Below are positions 50,288 to 59,569 of a stretch of DNA of 64,000 bases, in pieces. Positions within the stretch are counted from its first letter, which is position 1. Each line of letters begins with the position of its first letter. A program made the translations under genes and the position numbers. The notes below the pieces were generated by a model. That model did no database searches and was not told the DNA's origin. It saw only the letters and a program-made list of their open reading frames with translations. The DNA lies in the NCBI RefSeq assembly GCF_009834125.1, contig NZ_CP047146.1, positions 3,651,501-3,715,500 of the forward strand. The letters are read 5' to 3'. This stretch comes from Streptomyces sp. GS7. GTDB lineage: Bacteria > Actinomycetota > Actinomycetes > Streptomycetales > Streptomycetaceae.

Positions 50288-52987
50288 ATGACGGAAACGA
50301 CGTTCGCTCGCAACGAGGTGTGCGCACTGCTCGCCGACGGGAGTACGGTCCGGCTGCGTCCCGCGTGCCCGGAGGACCGCGCGCAGGTGCTGCGCTTCTA
50401 CGGCGAGATGTCGGCGGACAGCCTGCGCCGCCGGTTCTTCGTGGTGAGCCGCCGCTCCGGTGAACGGGCGGCCGACCGGCTCTGCGTGCCCGACACCCCC
50501 GGACACCGCACTTTGGCCGCCTTCCAGGGCGACCGGCTGGTCGGTGTCGCCGAGTACGAGACCGGCGACGCCCCGACCACCGCCGATATCGCCCTGGCGG
50601 TCGCCGACGACTGCCACCGTCGCGGCGTGGGCACCCTGCTGCTGGAGCACCTCGTGCACACCGCCCGCGAGAACGGCGTCACCGCCTTCACCGCCGACCT
50701 GCTCGCGGACAACCACCCCATCCACCGCGTCCTGGCCGATCTCGGGCTGCGCGTCACCCGGCGGTACGAGGGCACCACGGTGCACGGTGTCATCCGCCTC
50801 GAACCCGACGAGAGGTATCTGTCCGCCGTGGATCTGCGGGGGCGCACCGCCGACACCGCGAGCCTGCGCCCGTTGCTGCGGCCCCGCTCGGTCGCGGTCG
50901 TCGGAGCCGGGACCCGACCCGGGTCGGTGGGGCGGGCGGTCCTGCGCAACCTGCGCGGCGGCCACTTCCGCGGGCTCCTCCACGCGGTCAACCCGCATGC
51001 CCACGCGGTCCTGCACGTCCCCGCGTTCTCGTCCGTCGGCGACCTGCCGGCGCCGCCCGACCTCGCCGTCATCGCCGTACCGGCGGCGGGCGTCCCCGGC
51101 GTCGCGGCGCAGTGCGGCCGGGCCGGGGTGAAGACGCTGGTGGTGGTGACCGCCGGCCTGGACGCGGACCGGACCGCGGAGTTGACGGCGGCCTGCCGCC
51201 GCTGGGGCATGCGGATGGTCGGACCCAACTGCCTGGGCATCGCCAACACGGAACCGGGCGTCCGGCTCGACGCGACCTTCGCCGTCGGCCGGCCGCTGCC
51301 CGGCACCGCCGGTGTCGCCGTGCAGTCCGGGGGCGTCGGCATCGCGCTCCTCGACGGGCTCTCCCGCCTCGGCATCGGCGTCTCCAGCTTCGTCTCGCTC
51401 GGTGACAAGCGCGATGTCAGCGGCAACGACCTCCTCCAGTGGTGGGAGTGCGACGAGCGCACCGAACTGGCCCTGCTGCATCTGGAGTCGTTCGGGAACC
51501 CCCGGGCCTTCTCCCGTACGGCCCGGCGCGTCACCCGGCGCATGCCGGTGCTCACCGTCGACGCCGGACGGTCGGCGGCCGGCCGCCGGGCCGCCGCCTC
51601 GTACACCGCCGCCGCGCCCACGCCCACCACGACCCGTAGGGCGCTGTTCACCCAGGCCGGTATCACCGCCGCCCACACCCTCGGGGAACTCCTGGACACC
51701 GCGGCGCTACTGCACTCCCAGCCGCTGCCCGCGGGCGAGCGGGTCGCCGTGATCTCCAACGCCGGTGGGGCCGGCGTCCTGGCCGCGGACGCCTGCGCGG
51801 ACGCGGAACTCCACGTCCCCCAACTGCCCCCGGCCCTGCGGGCGGAGCTGCTCGCCGAGCTTCCGGCCGGCGCCGGTGCCGGCAACCCGGTCGACAGCAC
51901 GCCGGCGGTCACCGCGCCCGCACTGAGCGCGTGCGTGGACCGGATCGCGGCCTCCGGAGCGGTGGACGCGATCCTGGTCGCCCTGGTGCCGACCGCCCTG
52001 ACCGGCGCGGTGGGCAGCGACCTGGTCACCGCGCTGACGTCCTCGCGACACCCCGCCCACGCGCACTGCCCGGTCGTCGCGGTCCTGCTCGACCAGCCCG
52101 AACGGGTCCGGCTGCTCCGTACGGCCGGCGGACCGGCGGTCCCCGCGTACGGCGAGCCGCAGTCCGCGGCGCGGGCCCTGAAACATGCCGCGGAGCGCGC
52201 CCGTTGGCTGGCCAGGCCGCAGGGAAGCCCCGTGGAGCCGGCTGGCATCGATTCCGCTCAAGCCCGTGCGCTGGTCGCGGAGTTCCTCACCCGGGATCCC
52301 GCCGGCGGTTGGCTGGACGCGCGGCAGGCCGCCCGGCTCCTGGACTGCTACGGCATCCCCCGGCTCCCGCAGGCGTACGTCACCACCGAGCACGAGGCGG
52401 CCGAGGCCGCCGCGCGCCTTGCGGACCGTTCCGGAGCGGTGGCCCTCAAGGCACAGGGTCCCGGCCTGGTCCACCGCACAGAGCGGGGCGGCGTACTCCT
52501 CGACCTCCACGGCGAGCGCGCCGTACGGACCGCCTACCGCGATCTGGCGGCCCGGCTCGGCACGGCGATGGCCGGGGCGCTGGTCCAGCCGATGGCGGGG
52601 CGGGGGACGGAACTGCTGGCCGGGGTGGTCCAGGACGAGGTCTTCGGCGCGCTGGTCGTCTTCGGCCTCGGCGGCACCACCAGCGAGCTGCCGGCCGACC
52701 ACGCCGCGCGACTCGCCCCGCTCACCGACACGGATGTCCACGAACTGCTCACCGCGCCCCGCTGCGCGCCGCTGCTGTTCGGCTACCGAGGCGCCGCACC
52801 GGCGGATCTCCGCTCTCTCAAGGACCTCCTGGCGCGACTGTCCCGGATGGCCGACGACCTTCCGGAACTCGCCGAGGCCGAGTGCAACCCGGTCGTCGTC
52901 CGGCCGGACGGCAGCACCGTCGTGGGCAGCCGGGTCCGGCTGCTGCCGCGCCGGGCGGCCGATCCCTATCTGCGCCGGCTTCCGTGA
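50288..52987 (+). CDS. Pat-type GNAT acetyltransferase fused to inactive acyl-CoA synthetase
   Basis: An 899-residue fusion. Residues 15-165 are a GNAT domain (VRLRPACPEDRAQVLRFYGE, RRGVGTLLLEHLVHTARENG). CoA-binding and succinyl-CoA-ligase-like domains (RPRSVAVVGAGTRPGSVGRA, VGPNCLGIANTEPG, VAVQSGGVGIALLDGLSRLG) and a C-terminal ATP-grasp (about 680-895) follow. In NDP-forming synthetases a catalytic His stands in S-H-T; here the motif is AAASYTAAA with Tyr439, so synthetase activity is probably lost, as in protein acetyltransferases of the Pat class. Such enzymes acetylate and switch off acyl-CoA synthetases. ATG 50288 follows GGGTGGG. Confidence 0.88.
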   Translation: MTETTFARNEVCALLADGSTVRLRPACPEDRAQVLRFYGEMSADSLRRRFFVVSRRSGERAADRLCVPDTPGHRTLAAFQGDRLVGVAEYETGDAPTTADIALAVADDCHRRGVGTLLLEHLVHTARENGVTAFTADLLADNHPIHRVLADLGLRVTRRYEGTTVHGVIRLEPDERYLSAVDLRGRTADTASLRPLLRPRSVAVVGAGTRPGSVGRAVLRNLRGGHFRGLLHAVNPHAHAVLHVPAFSSVGDLPAPPDLAVIAVPAAGVPGVAAQCGRAGVKTLVVVTAGLDADRTAELTAACRRWGMRMVGPNCLGIANTEPGVRLDATFAVGRPLPGTAGVAVQSGGVGIALLDGLSRLGIGVSSFVSLGDKRDVSGNDLLQWWECDERTELALLHLESFGNPRAFSRTARRVTRRMPVLTVDAGRSAAGRRAAASYTAAAPTPTTTRRALFTQAGITAAHTLGELLDTAALLHSQPLPAGERVAVISNAGGAGVLAADACADAELHVPQLPPALRAELLAELPAGAGAGNPVDSTPAVTAPALSACVDRIAASGAVDAILVALVPTALTGAVGSDLVTALTSSRHPAHAHCPVVAVLLDQPERVRLLRTAGGPAVPAYGEPQSAARALKHAAERARWLARPQGSPVEPAGIDSAQARALVAEFLTRDPAGGWLDARQAARLLDCYGIPRLPQAYVTTEHEAAEAAARLADRSGAVALKAQGPGLVHRTERGGVLLDLHGERAVRTAYRDLAARLGTAMAGALVQPMAGRGTELLAGVVQDEVFGALVVFGLGGTTSELPADHAARLAPLTDTDVHELLTAPRCAPLLFGYRGAAPADLRSLKDLLARLSRMADDLPELAEAECNPVVVRPDGSTVVGSRVRLLPRRAADPYLRRLP

Positions 52988-53029
52988 GGCCGGAAGCGGA
53001 CGGAACCCACGAGCGGAGGAAGGGCCGAG

Positions 53030-53677
53030 ATGAAGCACCGACGTGTCGGGGCCGTCATGAGCGGGGACGTCGTCCGCGCGCGCGGCGGGACGCCGGCCGG
53101 TGAACTGGCGCGGTGGATGGCGGAGTTCGGCATCAACGGCGTGCCCGTGGTGGACGCCGACGACCGGGTGATCGGGATGGTCTCGGCGACGGACCTGGAC
53201 CGTGCGCGGCGTGCGGCCGACGGCTACCGGGGCCGATCGGCGCGGGACCTGATGTCAGCCCCGGCCCATACCGTCCGGGCCGACGACTCGGTCGTCCGGG
53301 CGGCCCGGCTGATGTCCGCGCACCGCGTCGAGCGGCTCCCCGTCGTGGACGAGGAGGCCCGCCTCGTCGGCATGCTCACCCGGCGCGACGTGCTCGGGCT
53401 CTTCGCCCGCTCCGACGACGAGATCCGCGACGAGGTCATCGACGAGATCGTGGTGCGGACGATGTGGCTGAACCCGGGGAGCATCGACGTCGTCGTCCGC
53501 GACGGGACGGTGACACTCGGCGGGTGCCTGGACAGCAGTGGCCAGGCCGACGTGCTGGTGCGGATGGTGCGGCAGGTCGACGGCGTCGTCGCGGTGGTCG
53601 GCCGGCTCACCCATCGTCGAGAGGAGGCGTACCCGGGGCCGGATGCGGCTGTGGACCGGGGCGGCCCGGGGCCCTGA
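53030..53677 (+). CDS. CBS-pair and BON domain protein (3)
   Basis: A 215-residue protein. CBS1 is RVGAVMSGDVVRARGGTPAG with IGMVSATDLDRAR, CBS2 SARDLMSAPAHTVRADDSVV with LVGMLTRRDVLGLF, and a C-terminal BON domain SIDVVVRDGTVTLGGCLDSS. It is more diverged from the two upstream paralogues. It begins 42 bases after the Pat fusion with GAGGAAGG upstream, so it probably belongs to the same operon and may sense nucleotide state for it. Confidence 0.9.
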   Translation: MKHRRVGAVMSGDVVRARGGTPAGELARWMAEFGINGVPVVDADDRVIGMVSATDLDRARRAADGYRGRSARDLMSAPAHTVRADDSVVRAARLMSAHRVERLPVVDEEARLVGMLTRRDVLGLFARSDDEIRDEVIDEIVVRTMWLNPGSIDVVVRDGTVTLGGCLDSSGQADVLVRMVRQVDGVVAVVGRLTHRREEAYPGPDAAVDRGGPGP

Positions 53678-53879
53678 CCACCGGGGCGGGGTACGGCCAC
53701 GGACGGTGGTGCCGATCACGGCCGGCGCTTCCGGCCACGTGCCGAGGGAGATCACGAGAAGGACGGCCCGAAGGAGGCCAAGGGGGAGACAGCGCCCATC
53801 GCGAGCAGGACTGGGACGAATGGGTGACGATGGAAGTGTCCTGATTCGACCGTGCTGTTCCATGAAAGAGGTGGGCGGC

Positions 53880-54560
53880 ATGCCCTTCCCCTCCGAATCC
53901 GCTGGCAACGTCCCGCCACGTGAAACCCGGCCCGAGGGAGCCTCCCCTGGGGGCGAAGCCCTGGGCGCCCTGGCGAACCTCGGCTGGCAGGCCCTGGTCA
54001 CCGTCGGCCTGGCAGCGATCGCACTGGGTGTGGTCGTCCTGTCGTGGCCGGGGGAAACGCTGCGTGTCGTCGGCGTGGCCTTCGGCGTCTACCTGCTGGT
54101 CAGCGGTGTCTTCCAGCTGGCCGCGGCCTTCGGCGCACACGTTCCCGGGCATCTGCGGGCACTGCACTTCATCACGGGTGCGCTCTTCATGCTGCTCGGG
54201 CTCGTCAGTTTCCGGGGCACTTTCCAGTCGATCCTGCTGCTCGCCCTGTGGATCGGCTTCGGCTGGCTGCTGCGCGGCGTCATGATGACGGCCGCCGCGG
54301 GTTCGTCCCCCGGTATGCCCGCGCGTGGTTGGCAGATGTTCCTGGGAATCATCACGATGCTCGCAGGCATCGTGCTGATCGTCGCGCCGTTCGGCTCGAT
54401 CGCCGTGCTCACCCTGGTAACGGGCATCATGGCCATCGTGCTGGGCATGGTGGAGGTGTTCCACGCGTTCCAGCTGCGTGTCGACGCCGGCCGCCTCACC
54501 AAGGGCACCGCCCCCAAGCAGCGGCGGTCCCTGTTCCACATGCCTCACCCGCAGCACTGA
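53880..54560 (+). CDS. HdeD family membrane protein
   Basis: A 226-residue protein with six hydrophobic helices in two similar halves (LVTVGLAAIALGVVVLSWP ... MFLGIITMLAGIVLIVAP), typical of DUF308/HdeD. In enterobacteria HdeD helps acid resistance; in actinomycetes it is a stress gene of unknown mechanism. The short C-terminal tail is basic. I start at ATG 53880 with GAGGTGGGC upstream. It follows the CBS-BON gene by 200 bases and ends at a hairpin. Confidence 0.88.
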   Translation: MPFPSESAGNVPPRETRPEGASPGGEALGALANLGWQALVTVGLAAIALGVVVLSWPGETLRVVGVAFGVYLLVSGVFQLAAAFGAHVPGHLRALHFITGALFMLLGLVSFRGTFQSILLLALWIGFGWLLRGVMMTAAAGSSPGMPARGWQMFLGIITMLAGIVLIVAPFGSIAVLTLVTGIMAIVLGMVEVFHAFQLRVDAGRLTKGTAPKQRRSLFHMPHPQH

Positions 54561-54585
54561 CCGCCCGCTCCGGGCAGATCACGAA

Positions 54586-54619
54586 GGGCCGGACTCGCGC
54601 AGGCGCGACGAGCCGGCCC
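54586..54619. terminator. Hairpin after the HdeD gene
   Basis: GGGCCGG-A-CTCG pairs with CGAGCCGGCCC around a GC-rich loop, 26 bases past the stop codon. It also faces the convergent stress-protein gene. Confidence 0.65.
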
Positions 54620-54745
54620 CTGCGTGACGGGTCGGCCCGCGCGGGGTGACGTCCGCGCGCCGCCGCCGCACGGCGGTGTGCGCTGTCAACCGGGCGAGCC
54701 GGTCTCGCCGTACGGCCTGCGGGACGGGCAGGTCCAGGAGCACGA

Positions 54746-55597
54746 TCACACGCGCGGGACCACCGCCACCGGGCAGCGGGAGTGGTGCAGCAGGGCGAGT
54801 ACGGCCGGGCCGAGGGGCATGGGAGCGCGTTGCGGCCGGCGTCCGACGACCAGCAGTCCGGCCCGTGAGCAGGCTCCCAACAGCACGGGCACGGCCCTGC
54901 CGTCGGTGACTTCCTCGATCACCCGCACGTCGGGGAACTTCTCCCGCCAAAGAGCCAGGCTCGCGGAGAGCAATTCCTCGTCGCCGCTCGCCGTGGGGGC
55001 CGTCGCGTCCGGCGAGGTGGCGGGGGCGCCGCGGGGGGTGTCGGGCGGCCGGGCCCGTACGGCGCGCAGCTCCGCGTGATGGGCCGCGGCGGTGGTGAAC
55101 GCGTAGTCCAGCACGGCGTCGCCTTCGGCACCCAACTCCTGCACGCCGACGACGACTTCGGGGCCGGGGCCGATGGACTGCTCCTCCTCGCGGACCGTGA
55201 CCACGGGGCACTGCGCGCGCCCGAGCACCCGCAGGCTCACCGAGCCCAGGAGGAATCCGGAGATCGTGTCGTGCCCGCGCGATCCGAGCACCAGGAGGGT
55301 GGTCGCCTCGCTGCGTTCCGCCAGCGCGTCCGCCGCATCCTCGGAGACCTGCTCGGCCGTCACCGCGATTCCCGGATGCACCTGGCGGACCAGGGCTTCG
55401 GCCCGGCTGAGCACCTCGGCTCCGTACCGGCGTTTTTCGGCTTCATCCCAGGTGGGGGAGGCCGGCCAGGGTTGAGAGACCCAGGAATGCAGGAGGTGAA
55501 GAGGGAGGTTCCGTACCGCCGCCTCCTCGGCGCCCCAGCGCACCGCGGGCACACTGTTCCCGGTTCCGTCCAGTCCTACGAGGACCGAGCCGCCCAT
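54746..55597 (-). CDS. Universal stress protein, tandem UspA domains (1)
   Basis: A 283-residue protein. Domain 1 (1-140) starts VLVGLDGTGNSVPAVRW and carries the ATP-binding GSRGHDTISGFLLGSVSLRV. Domain 2 (148-283) starts VVVGVQELGAEGDAV and ends LLVVGRRPQRAPMPLGPAVL with HSRCPVAVV. Domain 1 fits the G-x2-G-x9-G-(S/T) pattern of nucleotide-binding Usps. Actinobacterial double Usps are hallmarks of hypoxia/dormancy regulons. A GGGCCGGACGGCC palindrome lies about 190 bases upstream, between this gene and the cyclic-nucleotide protein. Confidence 0.9.
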   Translation of the reverse strand: MGGSVLVGLDGTGNSVPAVRWGAEEAAVRNLPLHLLHSWVSQPWPASPTWDEAEKRRYGAEVLSRAEALVRQVHPGIAVTAEQVSEDAADALAERSEATTLLVLGSRGHDTISGFLLGSVSLRVLGRAQCPVVTVREEEQSIGPGPEVVVGVQELGAEGDAVLDYAFTTAAAHHAELRAVRARPPDTPRGAPATSPDATAPTASGDEELLSASLALWREKFPDVRVIEEVTDGRAVPVLLGACSRAGLLVVGRRPQRAPMPLGPAVLALLHHSRCPVAVVPRV

Positions 55598-56075
55598 GTC
55601 ACACCTCGTAGTGGAGTCCGACGATCTTCCGGCCCCGGCGGGTGGCGCCGGCGGTCGGGCTCCGGACCACGCGCTGATCGCCGGCGTGTGCCGTCATGGC
55701 CGGCGCCGCGTCCGGACGCACCGGCGCCTTGTGCCGAACGTGCCACAGGGGCCGCCGTGCGCGATAGGGGCGAGCCGCCCGGAGAGAAGGCCGTCCGGCC
55801 CATGGGGCGGGACCGAACGGAACTCGTGTGCGGCGCCCGCGCGCGGTTCACTGAAAGCGACAGGGAGGACGGCAGACGCGGAGGAGCGGAGCGAGACCGC
55901 GCACCGCGCCATCAGGACCCGCGAGAAGTGGGTGGTCCTCCTTGCCGTCGGATGCCGGCCCGCCTCTCCGGGCGGGCCCGTTCATGGCCCGCAGGCAGGC
56001 GAACGGACGCCGCATCCCGACGACTTGGGCCGCGGCGCTCCTGACGCGGCACGGCCGGTATCCAGGAGAGCCGCC
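55598..56075. other. Divergent promoter region of Usp and cyclic-nucleotide genes
   Basis: About 480 bases with no supported gene. It holds the palindrome at 55787-55801 and a GC hairpin (GGCCCGCC/GGCGGGCC) at 55957-55978. Confidence 0.5.
55787..55801. promoter_or_regulatory. Conserved palindrome copy 3 (GGGCCGGACGGCCTT on minus strand)
   Basis: On the minus strand, reading toward the Usp gene, GGGCCGGACGGCCTT repeats the core of the elements at 48374 and 49422. Confidence 0.5.
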
Positions 56076-56537
56076 ATGACCACCACCCCGTTGCTGCAAC
56101 ATCTCCCGCCCAACGGAAGGGACCGACTCCTGGCGTTCGCCCACGAGGTGTCCTTTGCCGAAGGCACCCGCATCTTCGAGGAGGGCGGTGCCGCCGACCG
56201 CTTCTGGATCATCCGCACCGGCTCGGTCAATCTCGACATCCGGATGCCGACCCGACGGCCGGCGGTCGTCGACGTCCTCGGCCCGGGCGACCTGCTGGGC
56301 TGGTCGTGGCTGGTGCCGCCGTACCGCTGGCGAATGGGGGCGGAGGCGTTCACGCTCGTGCGGGCCCACGAATTCAACGCGACCCGGGTACGCGCGCTGT
56401 GCGAGGCGGACCCGGTCCTGGGGCTGGTGGTGACCCGCCGGGTCCTCGACGTCGTCGCCCGCCGGCTCCTGGCCACCCGGCGCCGTCTGGTCGATCTCGG
56501 CGCCGTGAGCGCGAGCACCCCGCCGACACCGGCGTGA
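56076..56537 (+). CDS. Cyclic nucleotide-binding domain protein without HTH
   Basis: A 153-residue protein. LLQHLPPNGRDRLLAFAHEV, FAEGTRIFEEGGAADRFWII and VDVLGPGDLLGWSWLVPPY are the beta-roll of the Crp/cNMP-binding fold; the phosphate-binding cassette is not the canonical R-x-A-S. After a helical stretch (VTRRVLDVVARRLLATRRR) the protein ends without a DNA-binding domain. It may sense redox or ligand and act through partner proteins. ATG 56076 has CAGGAGAG upstream. Confidence 0.85.
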   Translation: MTTTPLLQHLPPNGRDRLLAFAHEVSFAEGTRIFEEGGAADRFWIIRTGSVNLDIRMPTRRPAVVDVLGPGDLLGWSWLVPPYRWRMGAEAFTLVRAHEFNATRVRALCEADPVLGLVVTRRVLDVVARRLLATRRRLVDLGAVSASTPPTPA

Positions 56538-56626
56538 ACGATCCCGCCGGCGGCGGCGTGCGGCCTCGACCGGGCACCCGGTCCGCACGCCGATCGCTGC
56601 TCGTGGCCTGGGACATGACGGGCCGT

Positions 56627-57349
56627 TCACGCGTCCGCTTCGGTGCTCCCGGTCGGGGGTGTCGGCGCCCCGGGAACGCGGATGCGGCGCCCGCTGAGGC
56701 GGGTCGGCCGGATGGCGATCCACTGGTACCGGCCGCCGCCTACCCAGGGGGCGGTGTACGCCTGCTCTTCGAACCTGCGGGACTCGTAGAAGCCGGTGAC
56801 GACTTCGGCGGGCCCGACGGCCAGGACGCTCCATCCCTGGCTGAAGGCGTCGTCGATGTGGTCCACCTCCAGCGCGGCCTCGTGGCCGGCTGCTGTGGCC
56901 GGGCCGGAGTCCGCGTGGGTGCGGTAGGCGATCACGTCGTCGACGACGGTGTAGTTGACGGGGAAGACGGCGGGGGTGTCGCCGATGGTGACGGCCACTC
57001 TGCCGATGCCGTGCGTGGAGAGCAGTTCGCGGCATTCGGCGGGGCCGAGCACCAGCACCTCGGGGTGCGCCGCGGCCTTGCCGAGGCCCTCCGGGAGGTC
57101 GGCGGTTCCGCCTGTGAGGTCTGCGACGGTGGTGTCGAGGGCGTGGGCGAGGCGCAGCAGGAACCCGATGTCCGGTTCGGCGGTGTGCTCCTCGACGTAC
57201 TGCACATACCCCGGTGAGGCGGCGGCCCGGGTCGCGACCTCCTCGCGGGTCAGCCCCAGTTGCTGCCGGCGCAGTGCGGCGCGCCGGCCCAGATCGCTGC
57301 CGGGCCGACCCGGCGCGGCGCCGGGTCCGGGTGCCTGGTCGGTCGTCAT
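56627..57349 (-). CDS. XRE HTH fused to a pyridoxamine-phosphate-oxidase-like domain
   Basis: A 240-residue fusion. Residues about 20-85 are an HTH (RRAALRRQQLGLTREEVATR, GYVQYVEEHTAEPDIGFLL). Residues 100-225 are an FMN-binding split barrel (ECRELLSTHGIGRVAVTIGD, VFPVNYTVVDDVIAYRT, WSVLAVGPAEVV). Such proteins occur in hypoxia-type regulons and may bind flavin or F420 while controlling transcription. I start at ATG 57349 with AAAGGATG upstream. It lies 52 bases after the Usp gene on the same strand, suggesting one operon from 58975 to here. Confidence 0.88.
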   Translation of the reverse strand: MTTDQAPGPGAAPGRPGSDLGRRAALRRQQLGLTREEVATRAAASPGYVQYVEEHTAEPDIGFLLRLAHALDTTVADLTGGTADLPEGLGKAAAHPEVLVLGPAECRELLSTHGIGRVAVTIGDTPAVFPVNYTVVDDVIAYRTHADSGPATAAGHEAALEVDHIDDAFSQGWSVLAVGPAEVVTGFYESRRFEEQAYTAPWVGGGRYQWIAIRPTRLSGRRIRVPGAPTPPTGSTEADA

Positions 57350-57401
57350 CGCGCACACATCCTTTCGCTGAGCGATATGGCCCCGTCCGTGCGGAGGGGT
57401 G

Positions 57402-58271
57402 TCAGTCGTGCGGCACGATCGCGACGGGGCAGGGGGCGTGGTGGACGGCCGCATGGACGACGTGGCCGATGCGGGGGACCGCGTGGCCGATGTGCCGGCG
57501 GCCGACGATCAGCAGCTGCGCTCCCGCGGCGCCGTGCAGGAGGGCGGGTGCCGGGCTTTCCATCACTATCTGTTCCTCGACCCGCACGTCCCGGAACTTC
57601 TCCCGCCAGGGGCGCAGCGCCTCGGACAGCTCGTCGCGTGCCTGCCGTTCCGCTTCCTGCGCGGTGGCGCGTTCAACGCCGCCGTCCCGGTCGTAGTCGT
57701 AGGCGAACGGGGGGAGGTTTCTGCCGTGTACGGCGCGGAGCGGGACGGCTCGGTGGGCGGCGGTCTCGAAGGCGAAGGTCAGTAGCCCCTCGCATGGCGC
57801 GTGCAGGCTGACGCCGACCGCGACGCTGTCGCCGTCCTCGGTCGCGGGGCCGTCCTGCGGGGCCCGCACCAGGACGAGGGGGACCGCGAGGCGTGGTACG
57901 AGGTCGAGGCCGGTTGCCCCCAGTGCGAAGCGCGCCGCGGGGCCCAGCCCTCGCGACCCCAGGACCAGCAGGTCCGCCCGCTCGGCCGCCTCGGCCAGGG
58001 CGTCCAGGGGCGGCGCGCGCACCGAACCGGCGTCGACCGGCAGCCCGGGCTCCGCCGCCTCGACCGCGGACCTGGCCTCGTCGAGGATGCGGTCCGGCCA
58101 GTGTGGCAGCTCCGTGCGCCACGGCACCCCACGGTGCCGTTCCGCGAGAGGTTGCCAGGCGGTCAGGAGGTGCAGCCGGGCCTGTCGCAGCCGTGCCTCG
58201 TGCGCCGCCCACCGCGCGGCCGCCAGGGCCTGGGGCGTACCGTCCACACCGACGGTGACGAGATTCTTCAC
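57402..58271 (-). CDS. Universal stress protein, tandem UspA domains (2)
   Basis: A 289-residue protein with two Usp domains: the first opens LVTVGVDGTPQALAAARWAA and has LLVLGSRGLGPAARFALGAT; the second opens VAVGVSLHAPCEGLLTFA and has LIVGRRHIGHAVPRIGHVVH with CPVAIVPHD. The second domain lacks the full ATP motif. The start is GTG 58271, whose last bases form the TGA of the upstream CBS-BON gene (GTGA overlap), so translation is coupled. Confidence 0.9.
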   Translation of the reverse strand: MKNLVTVGVDGTPQALAAARWAAHEARLRQARLHLLTAWQPLAERHRGVPWRTELPHWPDRILDEARSAVEAAEPGLPVDAGSVRAPPLDALAEAAERADLLVLGSRGLGPAARFALGATGLDLVPRLAVPLVLVRAPQDGPATEDGDSVAVGVSLHAPCEGLLTFAFETAAHRAVPLRAVHGRNLPPFAYDYDRDGGVERATAQEAERQARDELSEALRPWREKFRDVRVEEQIVMESPAPALLHGAAGAQLLIVGRRHIGHAVPRIGHVVHAAVHHAPCPVAIVPHD

Positions 58272-58975
58272 GAGGGCGACCGGCTTTCCGCTGCTTGTCC
58301 TTGGTCTGTCCCGCCCGACGTGTCGCCGGTGGCCGGTGCCTGCTTCAGGTCCTCGGACACCGACACCACGCCGTCGATGCTCGCGCACATCCGTACCAGC
58401 ACGGGGATGAGCAGCGGATCCGTCACCGTGCCGTGCAGGGCGACCTGTCCCCGATTGACCTCGGCGGTCATGCCCGCGGCACCCAGGCGTGCCGTGCGTC
58501 CGATGACCTCGCGGGTGATCTCCTCGCGGATCGCGTCGTCCTTGCGCAGGAAGACGCGCAGCAGGTCGCCGCGGCTGACGATGCCCAGCAGGATGTCCGT
58601 CTCGTCGACCACGGGGAGCCGTTTGACCTGCTGTACCTCCATCAGTCGTGCCGCCTCGACCACCGTCCAGTCGGGATGGGCGCACACCGCCGGTGCGGAC
58701 ATCAGCTCACCGGCGGTGCGGCCCTCCGCCCGCGCCCGCTCCCAGGCCTCCAGGTGCGGCAGCGGGGTCCTGCCGGACAGATCGGACCGGTCGGCGGCCT
58801 TGCGCAGCAGATCGGCCTCCGAGACGACGCCGGCCGGCCTGCCGAGGCTGTCGAGCACCGGTACGGCGCTCACCGCGTTGTCGGCGAGGGTCTGCGCGAT
58901 CTCCTTGAACGGAGTGTCGAGGCGCACGCTCACGACCTTGCGGGTCATCAGCTCACCTATCGTGCGGTGCTCCAT
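58268..58975 (-). CDS. CBS-pair and BON domain protein (4)
   Basis: A 235-residue protein. CBS1 is TIGELMTRKVVSVRLDTPFK, CBS2 TAGELMSAPAVCAHPDWTVV, and the BON domain AEVNRGQVALHGTVTDPLLI. ATG 58975 has AAGGAG 8 bases upstream. It is the first gene of a probable three-gene operon (CBS-BON, Usp, HTH-PPOX), coupled to the Usp by a 4-base overlap. A degenerate form of the palindrome (GGGGCCGACCGGC on the minus strand) lies about 80 bases upstream. Confidence 0.9.
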   Translation of the reverse strand: MEHRTIGELMTRKVVSVRLDTPFKEIAQTLADNAVSAVPVLDSLGRPAGVVSEADLLRKAADRSDLSGRTPLPHLEAWERARAEGRTAGELMSAPAVCAHPDWTVVEAARLMEVQQVKRLPVVDETDILLGIVSRGDLLRVFLRKDDAIREEITREVIGRTARLGAAGMTAEVNRGQVALHGTVTDPLLIPVLVRMCASIDGVVSVSEDLKQAPATGDTSGGTDQGQAAESRSPS

Positions 58976-59569
58976 CTCCGGCTCCTTCCGCCGCGGCGGC
59001 CGGTGGTGCGGCCATACCTCAAGCGTGGCCGGGGCGGTGCACGTTCCGGCATGAGCCGGTCGGCCCCACCCCCCAGCCGGCCGTCCCTGGCAGGCCGACC
59101 GGTCCGGTCCGGGGCTCGCCGGCGGGGTCCTGATCACGTCGTGGGGGGGCGGGGGACGGGCACGGCCAACCGGTTGCCGGCCCCCGTGGGCGTCATGCGG
59201 ACAGCGAGAAACAGCTCTCCTCCTTCTGGCTGGAAGGGCGCCGCAGGACCGTGTGCGGCTCGTACAAGGACGCCCGGAGATCGTCGAGTTGCTCGGGCAG
59301 CGGCAGCAGCCCGCCCGCTTGACGGTGCCCCGGGTGCCGAGCCCGTGGACCCGTATCCGGCTTGTATGGCGTCCACGTCACCATGGCGTCCGCCACCGCG
59401 CCGGTGCCGGACGGTCCCTCCCCGGGCTGCCCGGGACGCCGGCTCCGGACGCCGGGCGCTCCGGATGCCGCAGCGCGCCGAAAGGTGACGCGGCGCGACG
59501 GCCCGGGCTCGGGTAACAGGGTGCTGGTGCATGATTTCGGTCTTCGTGGAAGGGCCAGGTGAGGTGGGC
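58976..59569. other. Divergent intergenic region between stress operon and OmpR pair
   Basis: About 590 bases. A 67-codon minus-strand frame (59193-59396, ending EESCFSLSA) is open but lacks a ribosome site and a family. No other gene is supported. Promoters for both flanking operons must lie here. Confidence 0.45.

Noticed and set aside
59193..59396. 67-codon frame in the stress-region gap
   Set aside because: Open but without ribosome site, recognisable family or coding-like composition, so it was kept only as a note in the gap entry.
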